A program made the position numbers and the translations under genes. A stretch of DNA of 12,535 nucleotides, from NCBI GenBank assembly GCA_013003465.1, contig JABDIZ010000141.1, positions 1 to 12,535 on the forward strand. Reading direction: 5' to 3'. The notes beneath the pieces are model-generated. The model worked only from the letters and a program-made list of their open reading frames with translations. It was not told the DNA's origin and did not search any database. Shown piece by piece: positions 7,791 through 12,535 of the stretch. The stretch's first letter is position 1, and every line of letters starts with the position of its first letter. Source of the DNA: Rhodothermaceae bacterium (GTDB lineage: Bacteria > Bacteroidota > Rhodothermia > Rhodothermales > Rubricoccaceae).

Positions 7791-7806
7791 CCGGAACGGG
7801 TTCCGG
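7791..7806. repeat. Inverted repeat upstream of the VKOR-DsbA gene, possible operator
   Basis: CCGGAAC-GG-GTTCCGG is a perfect inverted repeat with seven-base arms around two bases. It lies in the 92-base gap between the regulator stop and the VKOR-DsbA start, immediately upstream of the CGTATCTT box. As RNA it could only fold as a six-pair stem with a four-base loop, and no T-run follows on the minus strand, so it is a poor intrinsic terminator for the regulator gene. A protein-binding site is the better guess. Confidence 0.4.
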
Positions 7807-7829
7807 CGCCCCGTTCGTGCCTCAAGAAG

Positions 7830-9887
7830 TCAGTCGATTGGTGTAATGAGCACCAGATGACTTTCAACGCGATCCTCGCGGGCGAGCACGTAGCGCCGTC
7901 CGTCGGGGGTGGCGTCGAAGGCCGGTTCGCGGGTCGGGATACCTACGAGCCCATCGCGGAGCACTGTGCGTGTGCCGGTCTCGGAGTCAAAACGGACGAG
8001 GCGCGCCTCGCCTTCGGTGCGCTCCAGCAGCAGGATGCCCTGCGTGGTCGGGCGCCAACTGCCCCAGTCGGTGTAGGCCAAGAGACTATCGATGCGTTCG
8101 GGGGCGGCCTCGCCGGGCCGACGGCGCCACAGCCCCGGCTCGCGGTAGTGGGCCGTAAGCAAGGCACCCTCTTCCACCGCATCCTCGCCCACATAGTGAC
8201 CGGGCGGCGCAACGGTATCTGGGGTGCCGCCGTCCATCGGCACGCGCCAGAGCCGCCACGTCTCGTCGCGGTTGGAGCCGAAATACACAAACTGGCTCTC
8301 CCGCGAGACGCGCGGCGCGAGTGCATAGCCTTCCCCCTCCGTCAGCCGTGTCACTGGCCCTCCTTCGGCCCCGATCCGGTAGATCACCGCGACGCCCTCT
8401 TCCTGTACTTCGAAGACGATCCAGCGGCCGTCGGGTGACCAGCGGGGGGCACCGAGCCGTGCCCCGCCGAAGCCGGTTAGCCGCACGAGGGCGCTGCCAT
8501 CGATCTGTGCGGTCCATAGTTCCGGGCTCCCCGAACGGTCGGACACGAAGGCCAAGCGCTCACCCTCGGGCGCAATGGAAGGCTGGGCATCCCGACTGGT
8601 TGAGACGATGGCAGGTTCGAGCCCCTCGCGACCGGCTTCGCCGACGTACAGGTTGACCTCATGCGTCCGTACCTCCACGGCAAGCCGTCCTGCAGCAAGC
8701 GTAGGCAGCCGTGCCACCCCTACTGCCAGAGGAAGTGCCTCCAGTGCTGTTCCATCGAGCGGCACACGCCAGAGGGCATCCGTCCCAGTTCGACGCGAGG
8801 CCATAACCACGGCTTGCCCATCCGGCGTCCACGCCACGCCGTCGATGGGCACCCCGTCGGTGGTCAGTTGGCGCGCATCGCCTCCATCAAGCGGCTGGAT
8901 CCACACGTCTTCCTCGCCGGATGCGCCGTGCCGGATAAACGCGACGGCCTCCCCCTCAGGATGAAGCGCTGGAAACAGATCGCCGATCATGCCGCACGCG
9001 GTGGACGGTGCCGTCAGCGACTCCACCTGTCCGGTGGCAACCTCCACGCGCATGATCCGGTACGGCATCTCAGGAGTCGTGCGCGCAATCGCGGCGAAGG
9101 CCTCGCCATCGGGAAACCATGCAAGCCCCCACGCCCCGAACGAAGCATCTGAGACGCGCCGTGCGCCTCCACCCAAGGCAGGCATCGTATAGAGCCCGCA
9201 CACGGCCCCCTCGCAACGCAGGAAGGCAAGCCTGGTGCCGTCTGGGCTCCAGGTAGGGTAGCGCTCCTGCTCCGGCGTCTCCGTGAGCCGCGCTGGGGTT
9301 TCATCGCCGAGGTCCATAACCCAGAGGTCGCCGCTGGCCTCATCGCGTCCCTGTGCCGCGAAGGCGAGGCGGCGCCCGTCCGGCGAGAGCGCCGGGTGCG
9401 TCTCCACACCCGGCAGGTGCGTGACGATGCGCGCCGTCGGGGGCGTATACCTGCTCCCCTGAGCGGCCATCCACCATGCCCATACACTCACGACGAGAAC
9501 CACGCCACCAGCCATGAGCCACCATCGGGTCACCTGCTGCGCCGGATCTGCTGAGGAGGCCTGTGTCAGTGACACGAGCACCCGGAGGCGATACCCGACG
9601 GTCGGGATAGTCTCGACGGCCTCGGCCTCCTCGCCGAGGGCGCGGCGCAGTTTGGATACGGCGCGGCTGAGCGCGTCCTCCGTCACCACCACGTCCGGCC
9701 AAACGCGGGCGAGCAGATCCTCCCGCGAGACGGGCATCCTCGCCTGCTCAGCGAGCACCACCAGCAACGCCATTACCTTCGGCTCGACGCGCACCGTCTC
9801 GCCCTCCCGAAGCAGTTCGTTGGCGCGCGGATCCGCCGTCCACGAGCCGACCTGAAACGGGGTGTTTTCCAGCGAGGAGGCGGACAT
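7830..9887 (-). CDS. ToxR/CadC-like membrane transcription regulator with periplasmic TolB-type beta-propeller
   Basis: This 685-residue one-component regulator has an OmpR-type winged-helix DNA-binding domain (about 10-103; recognition helix about 68-83, wing ending in the typical PTVGYRLRV), one membrane helix (about 122-142, WWLMAGGVVLVVSVWAWW), and a large beta-propeller (about 155-685) placed in the periplasm by this topology. The propeller shows repeated PD40/TolB strands such as PALSPDGRRLAF, PTWSPDGTRLAF, AWTPDGQAVV and PRWSPDGRWIVF, about nine or ten in all. The only three cysteines are on the periplasmic side: C225 and C230 (CEGAVC) and C298. Related regulators sense a signal outside the membrane and control nearby genes; the signal here is unknown. 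The frame opens at TTG 9902, but ATG 9887 is chosen because the five extra residues are not part of the domain and ATG is preferred. A CGTATC box lies 23 nt upstream. Divergent from the NTF2-like lipoprotein gene. Confidence 0.92.
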   Translation of the reverse strand: MSASSLENTPFQVGSWTADPRANELLREGETVRVEPKVMALLVVLAEQARMPVSREDLLARVWPDVVVTEDALSRAVSKLRRALGEEAEAVETIPTVGYRLRVLVSLTQASSADPAQQVTRWWLMAGGVVLVVSVWAWWMAAQGSRYTPPTARIVTHLPGVETHPALSPDGRRLAFAAQGRDEASGDLWVMDLGDETPARLTETPEQERYPTWSPDGTRLAFLRCEGAVCGLYTMPALGGGARRVSDASFGAWGLAWFPDGEAFAAIARTTPEMPYRIMRVEVATGQVESLTAPSTACGMIGDLFPALHPEGEAVAFIRHGASGEEDVWIQPLDGGDARQLTTDGVPIDGVAWTPDGQAVVMASRRTGTDALWRVPLDGTALEALPLAVGVARLPTLAAGRLAVEVRTHEVNLYVGEAGREGLEPAIVSTSRDAQPSIAPEGERLAFVSDRSGSPELWTAQIDGSALVRLTGFGGARLGAPRWSPDGRWIVFEVQEEGVAVIYRIGAEGGPVTRLTEGEGYALAPRVSRESQFVYFGSNRDETWRLWRVPMDGGTPDTVAPPGHYVGEDAVEEGALLTAHYREPGLWRRRPGEAAPERIDSLLAYTDWGSWRPTTQGILLLERTEGEARLVRFDSETGTRTVLRDGLVGIPTREPAFDATPDGRRYVLAREDRVESHLVLITPID

Positions 9888-9910
9888 GCGTGAGGGAATC
9901 AACCTAATTG

Positions 9911-9918
9911 AAGATACG
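9911..9918 (-). promoter_or_regulatory. CGTATCTT box, candidate promoter core for the membrane regulator gene
   Basis: On the minus strand the octamer reads CGTATCTT, identical to the copy before the VKOR-DsbA gene, and ends 23 nt before the ATG at 9887. TATCTTCA differs from the Bacteroidota -7 consensus TAnnTTTG at two positions. If it is the core promoter, transcription would start close to the TTG at 9902, which favours the ATG at 9887 as the true start. No -35 element was recognised. Confidence 0.5.
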
Positions 9919-9938
9919 AGGCGGGTTTCGGTGGCGAT

Positions 9939-10018
9939 GGTCCAGAAGTTTCTACCATCACGGTCAGAAAGGCGGTCCTGGGCGCTGAACTCCCTGATGG
10001 TCAGGAAATGGTCGGTGA
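9939..10018. promoter_or_regulatory. Candidate operator: four GGTC-led direct repeats with an embedded small palindrome
   Basis: Four related nonamers lie in the same orientation: GGTCCAGAA (9939-9947), GGTCAGAAA (9962-9970), GGTCAGGAA (9999-10007) and GGTCGGTGA (10010-10018). Three are preceded by AT, giving ATGGTC. The last two are 11 bases apart, about one helical turn, as is common for OmpR-type winged-helix proteins that bind direct repeats. The third copy overlaps the inverted repeat CCTGA-TGG-TCAGG (9993-10005). The adjacent gene encodes just such a winged-helix protein. The copies are degenerate, so this is a hypothesis. Confidence 0.3.
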
Positions 10019-10183
10019 AGCGTCAGGCTCTGAATTGGCCTATCAGCCGACTCCACGCCTAGCCTTGCAGACGCACGCCCATATGGGCTCCTGTCTCCCC
10101 ACATTGAACCACTCCACGGAGACACAGCGCGATTGCTCCATCTGTCCCTTCCGCCCCTTGCCTCTTCTAGTCTTATAGCTACG

Positions 10184-10696
10184 ATGATCCTGACAGAACA
10201 TCTACCCCGCAACGCTGCGTTCGCCTTTGCGGGACTCGCGCTTCTGTTCGTCGGTTGCACAGCGCCCTCATCTCCGCCACCTTCAGCCTGTGTCTTTACT
10301 GCCGAGGATGAGATCAGTGTACGGGAGGCCGTCCAGCGGTATGTCGACGCATGGCTGTCTAATGAGGCCGACGCCGTCATGGCGACCCTGACCGAAGACA
10401 TCGTGCTGCAGCCCCATCATGGCGATGATCCCGTAGTCGGAGCGGAGGCTGTACGCGCCTGGTGGTTTCCTGAAGGCCCACCCACCGTCATCACCGCCTT
10501 TACGGTGGAAACACGAGTCGTCTCAGGCTGTGGCTCCCTGGCCTATGCCTGGGGGCGCTCCTCCGTCATCTGGACGACTGAAGGGGAGTCCTTTTCCAAT
10601 GAAGGCAACGCGCTTTCCGTCCTGAGTCGTGGCGATGACGGCACCTGGAAGATCGCCCATCAGATCTGGAATGATCCCCCAACGCAAACGCTCTGA
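10184..10696 (+). CDS. NTF2-like (SnoaL/DUF4440-type) lipoprotein
   Basis: The 170-residue product begins with a signal peptide whose hydrophobic core runs into LLFVGC; C25 is the expected lipid-bearing cysteine. After a short Pro/Ser linker, residues about 40-167 form an NTF2-like fold of the SnoaL/DUF4440 kind: the helix EISVREAVQRYVDAWLSNEADAVMA is cut by TLTEDIVLQP, then a gap with GAEAVRAWW, and strands ending in DGTWKIAHQIWND, the usual closing motif. Such domains bind small hydrophobic ligands or act as simple enzymes or immunity-like partners; no catalytic residue can be assigned. C36 and C116 could form a disulfide in the mature protein. ATG 10184 is chosen over the upstream TTG at 10133, whose 17 extra residues would displace the signal peptide. 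No Shine-Dalgarno sequence; TTATAG lies only five bases before the ATG, so if that is a -10 the mRNA would be nearly leaderless. The next gene starts 49 bases downstream on the same strand. Confidence 0.85.
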   Translation: MILTEHLPRNAAFAFAGLALLFVGCTAPSSPPPSACVFTAEDEISVREAVQRYVDAWLSNEADAVMATLTEDIVLQPHHGDDPVVGAEAVRAWWFPEGPPTVITAFTVETRVVSGCGSLAYAWGRSSVIWTTEGESFSNEGNALSVLSRGDDGTWKIAHQIWNDPPTQTL

Positions 10697-10745
10697 TGCC
10701 GCCTGGGCGACTGCCCCTCGAACCATTTCAGCCAACCCGCTCTCC

Positions 10746-12533
10746 ATGCTCATGCTCCTCCGCCTACTGCTTCTGCTGCTCCTCCTTCTGTCTACCTCGG
10801 CTCGGGCCCAGACCATCCACTACGTCGATACCGACGCCAATGGAGCAAGCGACGGCACGAGTTGGGCCGATGCCTTCCCGGATCTCCAGGCGGCGCTCAC
10901 GGCCACAGCCTCGGGGGACGAACTCTGGGTGGCCGAGGGCACGTACACGCCCACGCCGGGCACAGACCGCGAGGCCACCTTCCAACTCGTCAGTGGCGTC
11001 GCGCTCTACGGCGGCTTCGAGGGTACAGAGATGAGCCGTGACCAGCGCGATTGGGGACTCCACGAAACAATCCTCTCGGGCGACATCGGCGCACCCGGCA
11101 CAGCCACCGACAACAGCTACCACGTGGTAACCGGCAGTGGCACCGACGCGACAGCTATCCTGGATGGCTTCACCGTCACGGGCGCCTATGCTGACGGCCT
11201 TTTTCCGCGCAATCGCGGCGGCGGGATGCGCAACGTAAACGGTAGTCCGACCATTCGCCACATCATCTTCCGAGAGAACCACGCGCGGCGCAGCCCCGAC
11301 AACCGCGACGCGTTCGGTGCGGGGATGTACAACGAGAGCGGCAGCAGTCCCCTGCTCGAAGACGTTCGTTTCGAGCGCAACGTCGCGGGCACGCCGGGCA
11401 ACGGCGCTGCCGGAGGCCTCGCCAACCGTTTCAGCAGCAGCCCTACCCTGCGCGGTGTGGTCTTCCTGGAAAACGAAGCCGGAGCCCTCGCCGGAGGCAT
11501 GGCCAATGAGTCGAACAGCAGCCCACTCATGGTGGATGTGCAGTTTATCCGCAACACTTCGGAGGGCTGGACCGGTGGGCTCGACAACTACGACGACGCC
11601 AATCCCACGCTCGTCAATGTTGTTTTCTTTGGGAACGCGTGCGCCAACTACGGCGGCGGCATGACCAACGACACAAACGGGAACGCGACGCTCATCAACG
11701 TCCTCTTCGTCGGCAACGTGGCGCGCAATGAGGCGGCTGCGGGCGCCGGAGGCCTCCAGAACAACGGCAGCAGCTCTACGCTCGTCGGCGTCACCTTTAT
11801 CGGCAATGACGCCCCGGACGGAGCGGCTGATGGCCTCGGCCACCGTGGCAGCGGCAGCGTTACGCTCCGCAGCAGCATCCACTGGGACAACGGCGACGAA
11901 CTCGTGGACGAAACCAGCGGCGGCCTCGATGTAACCCATGCCCTCGTATCGGGTGGCTTCGCGAGTGGCACGGCGATCATCGATGCCGACCCGCTGTTCG
12001 TCCGCGCCCCCTCTCCTGGACCCGATGCGCTATGGGGCACCTCTGATGATGACTATGGCGACCTCCGCCTCCAGAATGGCTCACCTGCACTCGATGCAGG
12101 CGATGCCGCCCACCTCCTCCCGGATGTCGGTGACCTCGATGAGGATGGCAATACGGCCGAGCCCACGCCCTTCGACTTGGCCGGAGGCCCACGCGTCACC
12201 GCAACGACCCTCGACCTCGGCGCCTACGAAGGCGGCATCGCCGTCTCGAACGAAGGCTCGGCGGAAGCCCGCTCGGCTCCAGACCTCGGGGTGCTGAGCC
12301 CCAACCCCGCGCGCGGTCCGGTTACGATTCCCTTCACCCTACCAACCCCTGCGCGCGTAAGCCTGACCGTCCTCGACGCACGCGGTCGTACCATCGCCCG
12401 CCTACTCGATGAACGACGCCCGGCAGGCTCGCACACGCTCCGCTGGTCAACCGCCGATCTAGCCGCCGGCTCCTACCTCGTCGTGCTCCATGCCGGAGGT
12501 ACACGCCGTGTCCGCACGCTCATTCTGACCTGA
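10746..12533 (+). CDS. Secreted right-handed beta-helix protein with choice-of-anchor-Q-like region and T9SS-type C-terminal sorting domain
   Basis: The 595-residue product opens with a leucine-rich signal peptide ending SARAQ (about 1-22) followed by IHYVDTDANGASDGTSWADA, the usual entry of bacterial parallel beta-helix proteins that carry a choice-of-anchor-Q region. Eight coils follow from residue 159 to about 380. Residues 412-495 (IDADPLFV through NGSPALDAGD to LDLGAYE) match the end of that family. A linker leads to an 80-residue C-terminal domain (516-595) starting LSPNPARGPVTIPF and containing LTVLDARGRTIARL and AAGSYLVVLHAGG, the pattern of type IX secretion type A sorting domains, which direct cargo across the outer membrane and onto the surface. 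Probably a surface or extracellular binding or glycan-active protein; no catalytic site is evident. The frame extends upstream to 10629 inside the previous gene, but ATG 10746 (or 10752) is right at the signal peptide. No Shine-Dalgarno sequence. May be co-transcribed with the lipoprotein. Confidence 0.92.
   Translation: MLMLLRLLLLLLLLLSTSARAQTIHYVDTDANGASDGTSWADAFPDLQAALTATASGDELWVAEGTYTPTPGTDREATFQLVSGVALYGGFEGTEMSRDQRDWGLHETILSGDIGAPGTATDNSYHVVTGSGTDATAILDGFTVTGAYADGLFPRNRGGGMRNVNGSPTIRHIIFRENHARRSPDNRDAFGAGMYNESGSSPLLEDVRFERNVAGTPGNGAAGGLANRFSSSPTLRGVVFLENEAGALAGGMANESNSSPLMVDVQFIRNTSEGWTGGLDNYDDANPTLVNVVFFGNACANYGGGMTNDTNGNATLINVLFVGNVARNEAAAGAGGLQNNGSSSTLVGVTFIGNDAPDGAADGLGHRGSGSVTLRSSIHWDNGDELVDETSGGLDVTHALVSGGFASGTAIIDADPLFVRAPSPGPDALWGTSDDDYGDLRLQNGSPALDAGDAAHLLPDVGDLDEDGNTAEPTPFDLAGGPRVTATTLDLGAYEGGIAVSNEGSAEARSAPDLGVLSPNPARGPVTIPFTLPTPARVSLTVLDARGRTIARLLDERRPAGSHTLRWSTADLAAGSYLVVLHAGGTRRVRTLILT
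11220..11900 (+). repeat. Eight beta-helix coil repeats in the secreted protein gene
   Basis: Each coil begins with Gly-Gly-Met/Leu-x-Asn or a variant, then Ser-Pro-x-Leu and Val-x-Phe-x-x-Asn. Coils start at 11220, 11319, 11412, 11493, 11574, 11655, 11748 and 11829, so they are 33, 31, 27, 27, 27, 31 and 27 codons apart. GGM and GGL coils alternate for most of the array (M, M, L, M, L, M, L, L). The DNA copies have diverged, so the repeat is kept by protein structure rather than by recent duplication. Confidence 0.85.
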
Positions 12534-12535
12534 TC

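Larger units (their letters stand above)
9888..10183. other. 296-base divergent intergenic region between the membrane regulator and the NTF2-like lipoprotein
   Basis: The longest gap in the window. It holds the CGTATCTT box for the regulator (9911-9918), a run of GGTC-led direct repeats (9939-10018), a small inverted repeat CCTGA-TGG-TCAGG (9993-10005), and on the plus strand a TTATAG stretch (10173-10178) just before the lipoprotein ATG. Both genes probably have their control signals here. A 58-codon plus-strand frame (9886-10062) fills part of it but is not accepted as a gene. No RNA gene or terminator was recognised. Confidence 0.6.

Noticed and set aside
8613..8625. GGTTCGAGCCCC-like string resembling a tRNA T-arm.
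   Set aside because: It lies inside the regulator's propeller coding sequence, with no matching acceptor stem or anticodon arm around it.
2608..9887. Reading the four minus-strand genes as a single operon.
   Set aside because: Gaps of 53-92 bases each carry their own CGTATC box near the start codon, and the products (channel, peptidase, oxidase, regulator) do not form one known pathway. Readthrough is possible but not supported as the main mode.
9886..10062. A 58-codon plus-strand frame with a perfect GAGGAGG (9874-9880) five bases before its ATG, the start codon overlapping the regulator's start as CATG.
   Set aside because: None of the eight accepted genes uses a Shine-Dalgarno sequence, so a good one here is weak evidence. 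The GAGGAGG is simply the complement of Ser/Ala codons at the regulator's N-terminus, and the product is Arg-rich with no recognisable fold.
10764..11939. A 391-codon minus-strand frame antisense to the beta-helix gene.
   Set aside because: Valine/alanine-rich shadow produced by the repetitive coils; no start signal or domain.

Overview
The window is a GC-rich, densely coding bacterial chromosome segment with eight protein genes, seven of them predicted to be exported, lipidated or membrane-embedded. The best-fitting source is a member of the Rhodothermota (Salinibacter/Rhodothermus relatives, Bacteroidota in the broad sense). This is inferred from a C-terminal domain of the type IX secretion (T9SS) sorting kind, no Shine-Dalgarno sequence at the chosen start of any gene, a VKOR-DsbA fusion, and a winged-helix/TolB-propeller membrane regulator. 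No rRNA, tRNA, CRISPR array, insertion sequence or phage gene was seen.

Layout. On the minus strand, 3-2108 encodes a DUF255/YyaL-type thioredoxin-fold protein. Divergent from it, 2228-2599 (plus) is a small lipoprotein. Then four minus-strand genes follow: an MscS-type channel (2608-3765), a secreted M14 metallocarboxypeptidase (3819-6362), a VKOR-DsbA disulfide-forming fusion (6442-7737) and a ToxR/CadC-like membrane regulator with a periplasmic beta-propeller (7830-9887). A 296-base divergent intergenic region separates these from two plus-strand genes: an NTF2-like lipoprotein (10184-10696) and a secreted right-handed beta-helix protein with a T9SS-type C-terminus (10746-12533). The last stop codon lies two bases from the window edge.

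How the parts may work together. The neighbourhood is about the cell envelope rather than one known pathway. The VKOR-DsbA enzyme would make disulfides in the periplasm. The regulator gene just upstream of it, on the same strand, has three cysteines, all on the predicted periplasmic side and including a C-x4-C pair; disulfide control is known for CadC and ToxR, so a functional link is plausible but unproven. The M14 peptidase has no cysteine and is not a disulfide client.

The strongest unexplained signal is an eight-base box, CGTATC followed by two A/T bases, ending 23-29 nt upstream of the start codon of all four consecutive minus-strand genes. It is probably the core promoter element and suggests that each gene has its own short-leader transcript. 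A second signal is a set of GGTC-led direct repeats plus a small palindrome in the divergent region beside the regulator, a candidate operator. I see no clear new multi-gene defence or mobile system.
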